The notes: generated from the sequence alone by a model not told the origin. Positions 8,352 through 17,293 are shown, counted from the stretch's first letter. The stretch is DNA of 64,000 bases from Hyphomicrobiales bacterium (GCA_900467185.1 UBPA01000008.1:51180-115179), one strand, 5' to 3'. Made by a program: numbers and translations.

Positions 8352-9236
8352 TTGAACCCGTTCGTCCTCACCGTCACCTGCACATCGCGGCGCGGCATCG
8401 TTGCCGCCATCTCGACCTATCTCGCCGACCAGCACTGCAACATCGTTGACAGCGCCCAGTTCGACGACCTTGAGACCGGTCGCTTCTTCATGCGCATCGG
8501 GTTTCGCTCGGAAGACGGCCTGCCGCTCGACGCGATCGCGGCCGGCTTTGCCGCGATTGCCGAACCTTTCGCCATGGACTACCGCTTCCACGATCCGGCC
8601 GCGCCGATGAAGGTCGTGCTGATGGTGTCGCGCTTCGGACACTGCCTCAACGACATTCTCTACCGCTGGAAGATCGGCGCCCTGCCGATCGAGATCGTCG
8701 CCGTGGTTTCCAACCATTTCGACTACCAGAAGGTGGTCGTCAACCACGACATTCCCTTCCACCATATCCCCGTGACCAAGGCCAACAAGCCGGAGGCGGA
8801 GGCGCGGATTCTCTACCTCATCGAGCAGTCCGGCGCCGATCTCGTCGTGCTCGCCCGCTATATGCAGGTTCTCTCGGATGCCATGTGCGCGCGCATGCCG
8901 GGCCGGATCATCAATATCCATCACTCTTTCCTGCCAAGCTTCAAGGGCGCGAACCCCTACAAACAGGCCTATGGCCGTGGCGTGAAGCTGATCGGCGCGA
9001 CGGCGCATTATGTGACGGCGGAACTCGACGAAGGCCCGATCATCGAGCAGGACGTGGCTCGCATCACCCATGCGCAAAGTGCTGCCGACTACGTCTCCAT
9101 CGGCCGGGACGTCGAGGCGCAGGTGCTGTCGCGCGCCATCCACGCGCATATCCATCACCGCGTCTTCCTCAACGGCAACCGCACCGTCGTCTTTCCGGCA
9201 AGCCCCGGCGGCTACGCCTCCGAGCGGATGGGCTGA
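8352..9236 (+). CDS. purU: Formyltetrahydrofolate deformylase
   Basis: A 294-residue protein with an N-terminal ACT domain (residues ~1-85, FVLTVTCTSRRGIVAAIS) and a formyltransferase-fold catalytic domain (NIHHSFLPSFKGANPY, then TAHYVTAELDEGPIIEQDV, with the expected His and Asp). TTG at 8352 is the start that places the ACT domain at the N-terminus; an AAGGAAAGGA site lies upstream. It hydrolyses 10-formyl-THF to formate and THF. In methylamine users this recycles folate loaded with C1 units by N-methylglutamate dehydrogenase. It is 59 bases after gmaS and converges with mgdD. Confidence 0.9.
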   Translation: MNPFVLTVTCTSRRGIVAAISTYLADQHCNIVDSAQFDDLETGRFFMRIGFRSEDGLPLDAIAAGFAAIAEPFAMDYRFHDPAAPMKVVLMVSRFGHCLNDILYRWKIGALPIEIVAVVSNHFDYQKVVVNHDIPFHHIPVTKANKPEAEARILYLIEQSGADLVVLARYMQVLSDAMCARMPGRIINIHHSFLPSFKGANPYKQAYGRGVKLIGATAHYVTAELDEGPIIEQDVARITHAQSAADYVSIGRDVEAQVLSRAIHAHIHHRVFLNGNRTVVFPASPGGYASERMG

Positions 9237-9247
9237 CGCCCCTCATC

Positions 9248-9281
9248 GGTTTCCGGTCTGATCGCTTTGTGAACCGGAAAC
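9248..9281. repeat. Stem GTTTCCGGT/ACCGGAAAC between purU and mgdD
   Basis: A 9-bp perfect stem (9249-9257 with 9273-9281) with a 15-base loop. The left arm and following bases (GGTTTCCGGTCTGATC) recur at 9336-9351, so the gap holds two copies of one motif around a terminator. The repeat may help end transcription from both convergent operons or be a REP-like element. Confidence 0.5.
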
Positions 9282-9298
9282 AAGAACCATCGAGCATC

Positions 9299-9320
9299 TC
9301 TGGCCGGAAGGCCAGATTTT
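9299..9320 (+). terminator. Rho-independent terminator of the mgs-gmaS-purU operon
   Basis: TCTGGCC (9299-9305), tetraloop GGAA, GGCCAGA (9310-9316), then TTTT. It lies 62 bases past the purU stop and 45 bases before the end of the convergent mgdD gene. The reverse strand also forms the hairpin, but with a poorer U-tract. Confidence 0.75.
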
Positions 9321-9335
9321 CAATGGACGGACTAC

Positions 9336-9361
9336 GGTTTCCGGTCTGATCAGCCGGAACC
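9336..9361. repeat. 26-bp near-perfect palindrome next to the mgdD stop
   Basis: GGTTTCCGG and CCGGAACC arms flank the palindromic core CTGATCAG. It shares 16 bases with the repeat at 9248. It ends just before the mgdD stop codon, where it could act as a 3' stem for the leftward mgd transcript. Confidence 0.5.
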
Positions 9362-9364
9362 GTA

Positions 9365-9916
9365 TCAGTCTTCGAGAAACTCTGCGCTCATGCGGGCGAG
9401 GTCGTCCCACAGGCTCTGGGCGAAGCCGCGCAGGACCATGATCTCGAAGGCCTCGTCTCCGATACGGGTGACATGGGCGGCGATGTGGCCGACGAGCGTC
9501 GTCGTGGCCTCTCCCACCGGAAAGCGCGTCAAGGCGAGATCGACTGCCGTGCCCTTGGCCAGCATCCGCTCGACCATCGGGCCGCTTGCCCGGATACGGA
9601 CACGGCCCGCACTCTGGTCCACGCCGAAAGCCTCTGGCTGAAGAGCGGCGAGAATGTCGCCAAGCTCGGCATGCGTCTTCGCCCGGTCGCCGACGATGAA
9701 CCACTGACCGGGACCGGCCGCACGCACCGCCTGCGGCGCGCCGTCGGAAAGGGGCGCAAGCCGTTCCATCGCAAGCGGGGCGTGGGGCGTGCCCAGCACC
9801 TGGATGACGTGCCCCTCCGGCAGCGCCTCCAGCCGGATCGCCCGGCTGACAAGGCGCGTGCAGCCCCGAAGCGCCGGCTGTGGTGTGAGGGGGCGTGTGA
9901 TGCGAAGATCAGACAT
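9365..9916 (-). CDS. mgdD: N-methylglutamate dehydrogenase subunit D (sarcosine oxidase gamma-like)
   Basis: A 183-residue protein resembling the sarcosine oxidase gamma subunit: a small two-lobed fold ending in MVLRGFAQSLWDDLARMSAE, a typical C-terminal helix of SoxG. It has no known catalytic residues and is a structural subunit of the heterotetramer. It is the last gene of mgdABCD; its ATG lies inside the end of mgdC (8-base overlap), so synthesis is coupled. SoxG-type proteins diverge quickly, so the name depends on context. Confidence 0.82.
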   Translation of the reverse strand: MSDLRITRPLTPQPALRGCTRLVSRAIRLEALPEGHVIQVLGTPHAPLAMERLAPLSDGAPQAVRAAGPGQWFIVGDRAKTHAELGDILAALQPEAFGVDQSAGRVRIRASGPMVERMLAKGTAVDLALTRFPVGEATTTLVGHIAAHVTRIGDEAFEIMVLRGFAQSLWDDLARMSAEFLED

Positions 9917-12884
9917 GAAGCTTCTCGTTTCCCGGATCGACGAACACCGGGTCGCAGAGGCGCCCGGGTGTGAATTCGTTGCGGATGCCGTTCCAGATCA
10001 TCACCGCCTCGCCGTGACGCTCTGCGCCGCGCGTGACAAGCGCAAGCCCGATGGTCGATCCGACATGGGGCGAATAGGCGCTGGATGTGACATAGCCCTG
10101 GTCGTTTTCGAGCGTCGCCGCGGCGCCCTGTGCCAGAATATGCGATCCCGTGCGGAAGGACGTCGTCGGGTCGAGCGGCAGGACGCCGACGAGCTGCGCA
10201 CGCTCCGGGTCGACGAGGCCCGGACGCCCGACCATGGCCTTGCCGATGAAATCGGGCTTGGTGGTCGAGACCATCTTGCCGAAACCGAGATCGGCGGCCG
10301 TCGCCGTGCCGTTGATCTCGTTGTGGGTGACGTGCCCCTTCTCGATGCGCAGCACGCCCAGCGCCTCCACGCCATAGGGCTGAATGCCGTGCGGCGCGCC
10401 GGCCTCCATGAGGGCCTCGGCAACGCTCTCGCCATAGCCGGCGGGCACGGCCAGCTCATAGGCGAGTTCGCCGGAAAACGAGATGCGGAAGAGGCGTCCG
10501 TGCAGCGCGCGGCCGAACAGCGAGACCTCGCGGGCGGCCAGAAAAGGGAAGGCGTCGTTGGACAGATCCTCGTTCACGATCGTCTGCAGGATGAGACGCG
10601 CCTTCGGCCCCGCGATCGCCATCTGCGCCCATTGGTCGGTGGAAGAGGCGAGGCGCACGTCGAGATCCGGCCACAGGACCTGCGCGCAGTATTCGAGATG
10701 GTTCATCACCCCGGCGGCATAGGCCGTCGTGGTGGTCATGACATAGTGGTTCTCCGACAGGCGGCTCGTCGTGCCGTCGTCGTAGATCATTCCATCCTCG
10801 CGCAGCATCAGGCCGTAGCGCGCCTTGCCGACCGGCAGCTTCAGGAAGGCGTTCGAATAGACGCGGTTGAGAAATTCCGCGGCATCGTGGCCACAGATCT
10901 CGATCTTGCCGAGCATGGAGACGTCGCACAGCCCGGCATGGGCACGCACGTTCAGCACTTCGCGATCGACGCTCTCGCGCCAGGAGGTTTCGCCGACGCG
11001 CGGGAAGAAGGAGGAGCGGTACCAGAGACCGGTCTCCACGAAGGTTGCGCCAAGACGGCGCGCCCAGTCGTGCAGCGGCGAGCGGCGCACGGGCTGGAAA
11101 TCATGACCGTGATGCGGCCCGGCGAGCGCACCGAAGGACACCGGCGTATAGAACGGCCGGAAGGTCGTGGTGCCGACATCGGCCGGCGATATCCCCCGCG
11201 CTTCCGCCAGAAGGCCGATGGCGTTGACGTTGGAAAGCTTGCCCTGATCGGTCGCCATGCCGTTGGTCGTGTAGCGCTTGGCGAGCTCCACATGGCCGTA
11301 GCCTTCCTGAACGGCGAGGTCGAGATCGCCCCGGTGCACGTCGTTCTGGAAATCGACGAAGGCTTTGCCCCTGACGCCGGGCACGGTCCAGAGCGGTCTT
11401 GCCGGGACAGGGTTCGGAGCCGAGACGATATCGCCCTCGACGGTGCCGAAGGTTGCCGGGGTCGCGTTGAAAGACATCTGTTCGAGGAGCGCCGTGGCCG
11501 TCCGTGCGCCCTCCGCAAGGCAGGCGGCGATGCCGGCCGTGGTGGCGACGGCACCGGCGAGATCGAGGCCGACGAGATCGCCGGGCGCCAGAAAGGCCGA
11601 CTGCGCGTCCGACCATTGCGGCTTGCCGCCGCGATGGCAGGCGAGATGGATGATTGGGCTGAAGCCGCCGGCCATGGCCAGCGCATCCACCTTCACCGTT
11701 TCCGTCTGACCGTTCCGGAGCACCGTTATGGCGGAGAGCGCCTTCCCGCCCTGCGCATCGGAAACGACGGCGCCTGTGACGATGCGCGCCTTGCCGGCGT
11801 AGGAAGGGGAGGCGTCCGCCCGGCTGTCGACGATGATCTCGGGTACGATGCCTTGCGCTTCCAGGTCGGCCGCCAGCGCATAGCCGCTGTCATTGCTGGT
11901 GAAGATCGCGACCTGCCGGCCGGGCGCGACGCCGTAGCGGTTGAGATAGGTGCGCATGGCGCCCGCCATCATGACGCCGGGAATGTCGTTGCCGCCGAAG
12001 ACGAGCGGCCGCTCTTCCGCACCGGTTGCGAGCAGCGCTTTCTGCGCGACGATGCGCCAGAGCCGCTCCACGGGCCGGGCGGCGGCGGGCACGCGAACAT
12101 GCTTCTGCACGCGCTCGACAGCCCCGAAGACTTGGCCGTCATACCAGCCGACGGCGGTAGTGCGCAGCAGGATGGTGACGTTTTCGAGCGCCTCCAGCTC
12201 GGCCATCGTCTGCGCCACGAATGCCGGCGCCGGCAGTCCGCCGATCCGCGCCGTCTCTGACAACAGCGTGCCGCCGGCCGCCGCGTGCTCGTCCACCAGA
12301 ATGACCCGGGCGCCCGCCCGCCCGGCCGTCAACGCCGCGGCCAGACCGGCCGGGCCCGCGCCGATCACGAGCAGGTCGCAATGCGCCCAGCATTTCTCGT
12401 AAGCGTCCGGGTCCGCCACGTGGGCAGCCGTGCCGAGGCCGGCGGCCTTGCGGATGAAGGGCTCGTAGAGCTTTTCCCACAGCGGCGCCGGCCACATGAA
12501 GGTCTTGTAGTAGAAGCCTGCCCCCAGAAAGGGCGAGAGGAGGCCGTTCAGAGCACCGATATCGAAGGCGAGCGACGGCCAGCGGCTCTGGCTGCGCGCT
12601 TCGAGCCCGTCATAAAGCTCCTGCATCGTCGCGCGGGTGTTGGCCTCGGTGCGGCCGTCCCGTCCGATCGTCATGAGGGCATTCGGCTCTGCGGCACCGG
12701 CCGTCAGAATGCCGCGCGGCCGGTGATACTTGAAGCTGCGGCCGACGAGCAGCCGGCCGTTGGCAAGCAGGGCCGAGGCGAGGCTGTCGCCGGCATAGCC
12801 CGTGAGCGGCTTGCCGTCGAAGGTGAAGGAGAGGTGCGCGCGGCGGTCGATGAGCCCGCCGGCGGCGAGGCGATAGGGGGTCAT
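9909..12884 (-). CDS. mgdC: N-methylglutamate dehydrogenase subunit C (sarcosine oxidase alpha-like)
   Basis: A 991-residue protein with the SoxA layout: an N-terminal ferredoxin-like domain (residues ~18-100, FDGKPLTGYAGDSLASALLA), a Rossmann nucleotide-binding fold from ~171 (DLLVIGAGPAGLAAALTA), and a C-terminal GCV_T-type folate-binding domain (from ~590). The folate domain receives the methyl carbon as 5,10-methylene-THF. In the Mgd complex this oxidises N-methylglutamate to glutamate and a C1 unit. The start at 12884 overlaps the mgdB stop (ATGA); longer readings run through mgdB. The context with gmaS and mgsABC separates Mgd from true sarcosine oxidase, but sequence alone cannot exclude sarcosine as a substrate. 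Confidence 0.87.
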   Translation of the reverse strand: MTPYRLAAGGLIDRRAHLSFTFDGKPLTGYAGDSLASALLANGRLLVGRSFKYHRPRGILTAGAAEPNALMTIGRDGRTEANTRATMQELYDGLEARSQSRWPSLAFDIGALNGLLSPFLGAGFYYKTFMWPAPLWEKLYEPFIRKAAGLGTAAHVADPDAYEKCWAHCDLLVIGAGPAGLAAALTAGRAGARVILVDEHAAAGGTLLSETARIGGLPAPAFVAQTMAELEALENVTILLRTTAVGWYDGQVFGAVERVQKHVRVPAAARPVERLWRIVAQKALLATGAEERPLVFGGNDIPGVMMAGAMRTYLNRYGVAPGRQVAIFTSNDSGYALAADLEAQGIVPEIIVDSRADASPSYAGKARIVTGAVVSDAQGGKALSAITVLRNGQTETVKVDALAMAGGFSPIIHLACHRGGKPQWSDAQSAFLAPGDLVGLDLAGAVATTAGIAACLAEGARTATALLEQMSFNATPATFGTVEGDIVSAPNPVPARPLWTVPGVRGKAFVDFQNDVHRGDLDLAVQEGYGHVELAKRYTTNGMATDQGKLSNVNAIGLLAEARGISPADVGTTTFRPFYTPVSFGALAGPHHGHDFQPVRRSPLHDWARRLGATFVETGLWYRSSFFPRVGETSWRESVDREVLNVRAHAGLCDVSMLGKIEICGHDAAEFLNRVYSNAFLKLPVGKARYGLMLREDGMIYDDGTTSRLSENHYVMTTTTAYAAGVMNHLEYCAQVLWPDLDVRLASSTDQWAQMAIAGPKARLILQTIVNEDLSNDAFPFLAAREVSLFGRALHGRLFRISFSGELAYELAVPAGYGESVAEALMEAGAPHGIQPYGVEALGVLRIEKGHVTHNEINGTATAADLGFGKMVSTTKPDFIGKAMVGRPGLVDPERAQLVGVLPLDPTTSFRTGSHILAQGAAATLENDQGYVTSSAYSPHVGSTIGLALVTRGAERHGEAVMIWNGIRNEFTPGRLCDPVFVDPGNEKLHV

Positions 12885-13174
12885 GAGCGCGCGCCCTCCG
12901 TCCTCTTCACCCCGACGGTGTCGAGGGATGCGTCCCGGCTCGCCGCGATCTCGTGCGTGGCGGTGTCGCGCGTCACCACCAGCCAGCGCCGGCAGCCGGC
13001 CGTATGGTGCCAGTGCTCCTCGTAACGGCCGCGCGGATTGTCGCGCAGATAGACGTAATCCATCCACGCCGCCGGCTCGGCATCTGCGCGCGGTCGCGCG
13101 AGCGCTGCACCGCGGATGGTGAACTCCTCTTTCGGTCGGGCGCCGCAATGCGGGCAGGGGACGAGACTGGCCAT
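12881..13174 (-). CDS. mgdB: N-methylglutamate dehydrogenase subunit B (sarcosine oxidase delta-like)
   Basis: A 97-residue zinc-binding subunit of SoxD type: CPHCG at residues 7-11 and a second metal half-site EHWHHTAGCRRW. The central stretch WMDYVYLRDNPRGRYEEHW is characteristic of the family. It begins 23 bases after mgdA and overlaps mgdC by four bases. Known role: structural zinc subunit of the heterotetrameric flavoenzyme. Confidence 0.88.
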   Translation of the reverse strand: MASLVPCPHCGARPKEEFTIRGAALARPRADAEPAAWMDYVYLRDNPRGRYEEHWHHTAGCRRWLVVTRDTATHEIAASRDASLDTVGVKRTEGARS

Positions 13175-13197
13175 GTCGGGCGTTTCCTTCAGCCGTA

Positions 13198-14448
13198 TCA
13201 GTGCAGATTGGGCTGCGCGCCCTGACCCTTTTCGTCGATCAGATAGCCGCGCTCGAACCGGTCGAGCCGCATCTGGCGCGTGGTCTCGTGCGAGACGCCC
13301 TTCGCCAGAAGATGGGCGAAGCAGAAGCCGGAGGCCGGCGTCGCCTTGAAGCCGCCATAGCACCAGCCGGCGTTGAGGTAGAGATTTTCCAGATGCGTGC
13401 GGTCGATGATCGGCGATCCGTCCATCGACATATCCATGATGCCGCCCCAGGCGCGCAGCACCCGGATGCGCGAGAGCGCGGGGATCATCGCCTTACCGGC
13501 TTCCGCGACATGCTCGACAGTCGCGAGGTTTCCGCGCTGCGCATAGGAATTGTAGCCGTCGATGTCGCCCCCGAAGACAAGGCCGCCCTTGTCGGATTGC
13601 GACACGTAGAAATGCCCGGCCCCGAAGGTCACGACGCCGTCGATGAAGGGTTTCAGGCCTTCGGACACGAAGGCCTGAAGCACATGGCTCTCGATCGGCA
13701 GTTTCATGCCCGCCATCTCCGCGACGCGTGAGGAGTTGCCGGCGGCCGCCAGAGCGAGCTTGCCGCAGCCGATGAAGCCCCGGCTGGTCTCGACGCCCGT
13801 GACGAGGCCGTTCTCGCGGCGGATGCCGGTGACCTCGCAGTTCTGGATGATGTCGACGCCGCGCTGATCGGCGCCGCGCGCATAGCCCCAGGCCACCGCA
13901 TCGTGGCGCACCGTGCCGCCGCGCTTCTGCAACAGGCCGCCCTGGATGGGAAAGCGCGCATTGTCGTAGTCGAGGAAGGGCAGCATCTGCCGCACCGCCG
14001 CGCGGTCCAGCAGCTGCGCATCGACGCCGTGCAGCAGCATGGCATTGCCGCGCCGCGTATAGGCATCGCGCTGGGCATCCGAGTGAAAGAGATTGAGCAC
14101 GCCGCGCTGCGACACCATGGCGTTGAAGTTGAAGTCCTGCTCCAGCCCTTCCCAGAGCTTCATGGACAGCTCGTAGAACGGATTGTTGCCGGGCAGGAGG
14201 TAGTTGGAGCGGATGATCGTCGTGTTGCGGCCGACATTGCCGGAGCCGATATAGCCCTTCTCCAGCACCGCGACATTGGTGATGCCGAAGGTCTTGGCCA
14301 GGTAGTAGGCCGTCGCCAGCCCGTGGCCGCCCCCGCCGACGATGATCACGTCATACTGTGCCTTGGGCTCCGGCTGCCGCCAGGCCGGCATCCATTCCCT
14401 GTTGCCACGGAGGCCGTTCATCAGAAGGGAGAGGGCGGAGTAGCGCAT
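13198..14448 (-). CDS. mgdA: N-methylglutamate dehydrogenase subunit A (sarcosine oxidase beta-like flavoprotein)
   Basis: A 416-residue FAD oxidoreductase of the DAO/SoxB family. The dinucleotide-binding motif VIIVGGGGHGLATAYYL is at residues ~34-50, followed by GSGNVGRNTTIIRSNY; the C-terminal flavin contact GGFKATPASG is also present. It is the catalytic subunit that dehydrogenates the N-methyl amine. It is the first gene of mgdABCD (order equal to soxBDAG) and is divergent, with a 96-base gap, from the GlxA-type regulator gene. Confidence 0.88.
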   Translation of the reverse strand: MRYSALSLLMNGLRGNREWMPAWRQPEPKAQYDVIIVGGGGHGLATAYYLAKTFGITNVAVLEKGYIGSGNVGRNTTIIRSNYLLPGNNPFYELSMKLWEGLEQDFNFNAMVSQRGVLNLFHSDAQRDAYTRRGNAMLLHGVDAQLLDRAAVRQMLPFLDYDNARFPIQGGLLQKRGGTVRHDAVAWGYARGADQRGVDIIQNCEVTGIRRENGLVTGVETSRGFIGCGKLALAAAGNSSRVAEMAGMKLPIESHVLQAFVSEGLKPFIDGVVTFGAGHFYVSQSDKGGLVFGGDIDGYNSYAQRGNLATVEHVAEAGKAMIPALSRIRVLRAWGGIMDMSMDGSPIIDRTHLENLYLNAGWCYGGFKATPASGFCFAHLLAKGVSHETTRQMRLDRFERGYLIDEKGQGAQPNLH

Positions 14449-14544
14449 GGTCGGTGCCGTCGTGCCGGGAATCGTACCGTCAGACTAGAGGACCGAGCGC
14501 TTCTTCGATTGCACCAAAGGGACGGACCGGTATAGATTCGGGTC

Positions 14545-15528
14545 ATGCTGTCTCCCGATACGCGCGCGCTGCAGCGCATGGGCTTCGTGCTGATGCCGAA
14601 CTTCGCGCTGATGTCCTATGCGTCCGCGACCGAGCCCCTACGGGCGGCGAACATGCTGGCGGGCCTGCCGCTCTACGCGCCGGTGACGCTGTCGCCGGGC
14701 GGCGGGCCGGTGCGCAGCTCTTCCGGCCTGACCGTCGATTGCGCCGACCTCGCCGAAGGCGGCGCCGGCTGCCACACGATCTTCGTCTGCGCCGGCGGCG
14801 AGGTGGCCGACTGGGGCGACACCGGCGGGCTTCATGCGGCACTGCGCCGGTTCGCGCGCCTGGGCATCCGCATCGGCGGCATTTCCAGCGGCGCCTACAT
14901 CCTCGCGGCAGCCGGGCTGCTGGAAAACCGCGATTTCACCCTGCACTGGGAACATGCGGCCCTCTTTCGCGAGGCCTTTCCGCATCTCCAGCCCCGGCAG
15001 GCGCGCTATGTCGTCACCGGCGACCGCATCACCTGCGGCGGCGGCATTGCGCCGCTCGACATGATGCACCGGATGATCTCGGAGCGGATGGGCGCCGACT
15101 TCGCCCGCCGCGTCAGCGACTGGTACCTGCACACGGCCGTGGCCGAGCCGACGGCGCCGCAGCGCGGCTCCGCCGCCGAGCGGTTCGGCACGCATCACGC
15201 CGCACTCCTCACCGTGCTCGAAAAGATGGAGGCCGCCATTGAGCAGCCGCTCGACCGGGCGACGCTCGCGCGGCTCGCAGGGGTGAGCCCGCGCCACCTC
15301 GATCGCCTGTTCGCACAGGAGCTCGGCCGCGGCTTCCTCGAAACCTATCGCCGGATCCGCCTGCATCACGCGCGGCGCCTGCTGGAGCAGAGCCCCCTTT
15401 CCATCTCCGCCATCGCCTTTGCCACCGGCTTTTCCAGCGCCAGCCACTTCTCCCGCGCGTGTAAGACCGTGCTCGGGCAATCCCCCGGCGCCTTCCGCCG
15501 CAAAGGGATGGCTGCGCGATCGGCGTGA
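14545..15528 (+). CDS. GlxA-family AraC regulator (DJ-1/PfpI-like sensor plus AraC HTH)
   Basis: A 327-residue regulator. Residues ~10-190 are a DJ-1/PfpI-like domain in which the nucleophile elbow reads GGISSGAYILAAAGLL, with Ser where active enzymes have Cys, so it is a sensor rather than an enzyme. Residues ~225-320 hold the AraC double HTH (ATLARLAGVSPRHLDRLF, then ISAIAFATGFSSASHFSRAC). This architecture is that of GlxA/GbdR-type regulators of glycine-betaine, dimethylglycine and sarcosine catabolism. Divergence from mgdA suggests it activates mgdABCD, giving the locus a second regulator besides the XRE-cupin protein. Confidence 0.87.
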   Translation: MLSPDTRALQRMGFVLMPNFALMSYASATEPLRAANMLAGLPLYAPVTLSPGGGPVRSSSGLTVDCADLAEGGAGCHTIFVCAGGEVADWGDTGGLHAALRRFARLGIRIGGISSGAYILAAAGLLENRDFTLHWEHAALFREAFPHLQPRQARYVVTGDRITCGGGIAPLDMMHRMISERMGADFARRVSDWYLHTAVAEPTAPQRGSAAERFGTHHAALLTVLEKMEAAIEQPLDRATLARLAGVSPRHLDRLFAQELGRGFLETYRRIRLHHARRLLEQSPLSISAIAFATGFSSASHFSRACKTVLGQSPGAFRRKGMAARSA

Positions 15529-15556
15529 GCATGAAGAAGGGATGTGACCGCACTGC

Positions 15557-16342
15557 TTAAAGCAGGGTCTTTTGTGCCGGCTCCGGGGCGGGTTCGGGGC
15601 TTAAGTCCTGCCGTCCTCGACGCCGCCGCTCGAGCTCGGTGCTGGCGGTAAAGCGAATATCGACATCGCGGCTGCGGGCAAAATCGTCCAGCACCTCGTC
15701 GCTCAACCGATCCCAACTCCGCCCCCGTTCCGGGCCCGCCGGGACGCGCGGGAGGAGGCCGGGGAGGACACTCCAGGCGAGCAGTTGTTCCACCGGAACC
15801 GTGTTCAGCATGTCGCGCAGATGATGCGCCGTGACGTAGGCATCCGGCATGGCCCGGTGCGCCGGCAAGCCGATCTCGTGCACCAGCCCCTCCGGCATCC
15901 GCTGATAGCGCAGCATTTGATTGGAAAAGCGCGGAAGGTCCGGCCAGATCCGCAACGCGCATTTCCAGGTGCAGATCCAGGGGAGGCCGCCTGTCAGCCT
16001 CGGCGTGCAATAGCGCTGCTCGAACGACGCGCGATGCGCCGCCAGGGCATCGATGCGCCCCTCTGGCCGGAGCACGCCGGGGGCGACCGCCTTCCAGAAG
16101 GGTGCATCGGTCACATGGGCATCGAGGATATGGTGCACGGCGATCGTATCAGGCGACATGGGGCGCCCGGGATTGACCAGCCGTGCGCCGCGCTCCTCGG
16201 TGACGTGCCAGGTCTCGTCATCCCCGAGCACCACATCCTGCCACCCGATCTCGCAGACGTCGTCCGGCCCGTTCCCGCCGGTTTCCAGGTCGATGACGCG
16301 AACCCTTGCGCGTGCCGTATCGGAAATGCCGCCCCCTTCCAC
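15557..16342 (-). CDS. DnaQ-family 3'-5' exonuclease-like protein
   Basis: A 261-residue protein with the DEDDh exonuclease pattern: VIDLETGG (Asp and Glu of motif I) near residue 17, AHRASFEQRY (motif II region), and PAHRAMPDAYVTAHHL (His and Asp of motif III). It resembles the stand-alone exonuclease domains of rhizobia rather than PolIII epsilon. The C-terminal ~60 residues are Arg/Pro-rich and probably disordered. It converges on the AraC gene with a 28-base gap and seems unrelated to the methylamine or hut loci. The substrate is unknown. Confidence 0.75.
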   Translation of the reverse strand: MEGGGISDTARARVRVIDLETGGNGPDDVCEIGWQDVVLGDDETWHVTEERGARLVNPGRPMSPDTIAVHHILDAHVTDAPFWKAVAPGVLRPEGRIDALAAHRASFEQRYCTPRLTGGLPWICTWKCALRIWPDLPRFSNQMLRYQRMPEGLVHEIGLPAHRAMPDAYVTAHHLRDMLNTVPVEQLLAWSVLPGLLPRVPAGPERGRSWDRLSDEVLDDFARSRDVDIRFTASTELERRRRGRQDLSPEPAPEPAQKTLL

Positions 16343-16441
16343 GACATCAATGCCGTGATGTTATTTCGCTGCCGACTGTTGGCTATCCGCGTAATCCGCG
16401 GATGAGCACCATGGTTCCGCACATCAACAGGGTCAACCTCC

Positions 16442-17221
16442 CTATACGTCTTTGCTGTCCGCCCCGATTTTCCCGCTCCGCGATTCCAGTCGATAGCGGC
16501 TGGCGGGGTAGACAAGGCGGGCGAGCGAGACGGTGTTCTGGAAGGACCAGGTGCGGCGGCGGATGGTGAGGCAGGGCTCCGACGGCAGGATGACGAGAAG
16601 CTTGCACTCCCAAGGCTGCGGCATGGCCGCTTCCACCACATGCTCGGAGCCGCTGAGCGGGGCGGTCTCCGTGAGGTAGGAATTGGGCGTTTCCAGCGTG
16701 AAATCCTGCGCCAGATAATCCGGCGCCATGTCCGGATTGACGAAGCGGTCTTCGATCTGCACGGGAACGCCGTTCTCGCTGTGGACGATGAGCGAGTGGA
16801 ACACATCCGCGCCGATCGGCAGATCCAGCCCATCGGCCACATCCGGCGCGGCCTGCTCTCGCGCGAGAACGATGACGCAGGCGGTGTGGAGATGCCCGCG
16901 CGACGTGATCTCGTCGGCGATATTGCGCACTTCGAACAGTTCGGAATAGCCCTTGCGCTCGGCGACGAACGAACCGACGCCCTGGATGCGCACCAGTTCG
17001 CCCTCGCTCGCCAGCTCGCGCAGTGCGCGGTTGGCGGTCATCTTGCTGACGCCAAGCTCGGCGACCAGCTCGTTTTCCGACGGCACACGGTGGCGCGGCG
17101 GCCATTCGCCGCTCTGGATGCGTCCGAGGATCATCTGCTTGACCCCGGCATAGAGCGGCGCCCCGTCGCTTTCCGTCCCGTCCCAACTCAAAGCCGGGGA
17201 CTTGCCGTCCTTGCGTTTCAT
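16442..17221 (-). CDS. hutC: HutC-type GntR-family repressor
   Basis: A 259-residue GntR/HutC regulator. The winged helix covers residues ~25-95 (PSENELVAELGVSKMTANRA, then ELVRIQGVGSFVAE), and a UTRA ligand domain follows. The start at 17221 (MKRKDG) has AGGGA about ten bases upstream; ATG 17278 would add 19 residues not typical of the family. HutC proteins bind urocanate and repress histidine-utilisation genes. Here it is divergent from an amino acid ABC transporter and an ammonia-lyase homologue, and probably represses them. Because that lyase lacks its cofactor triad, the true inducer may not be urocanate. Confidence 0.85.
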   Translation of the reverse strand: MKRKDGKSPALSWDGTESDGAPLYAGVKQMILGRIQSGEWPPRHRVPSENELVAELGVSKMTANRALRELASEGELVRIQGVGSFVAERKGYSELFEVRNIADEITSRGHLHTACVIVLAREQAAPDVADGLDLPIGADVFHSLIVHSENGVPVQIEDRFVNPDMAPDYLAQDFTLETPNSYLTETAPLSGSEHVVEAAMPQPWECKLLVILPSEPCLTIRRRTWSFQNTVSLARLVYPASRYRLESRSGKIGADSKDV

Positions 17222-17293
17222 CTGCTTAATCCCTGGGCAAAGAAAAATTTGCTTCGAATGAAGCCTTCCGTCTTGCATAGCACATCAAAAGGC

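Noticed and set aside
8005..9236. A gmaS-purU fusion reading from 7890
   Set aside because: The first ~150 residues are a shadow frame of gmaS; purU starts at TTG 8352 with its own ribosome site.
9789..12260. An 823-residue open frame on the + strand opposite mgdC
   Set aside because: Antisense shadow in GC-rich DNA; the minus strand carries the recognisable SoxA-like protein.
15553..15568. CTGCT-TAA-AGCAG hairpin followed by TTTT after the AraC gene
   Set aside because: Only five base pairs and it overlaps the stop of the convergent exonuclease gene; too weak to call a terminator.
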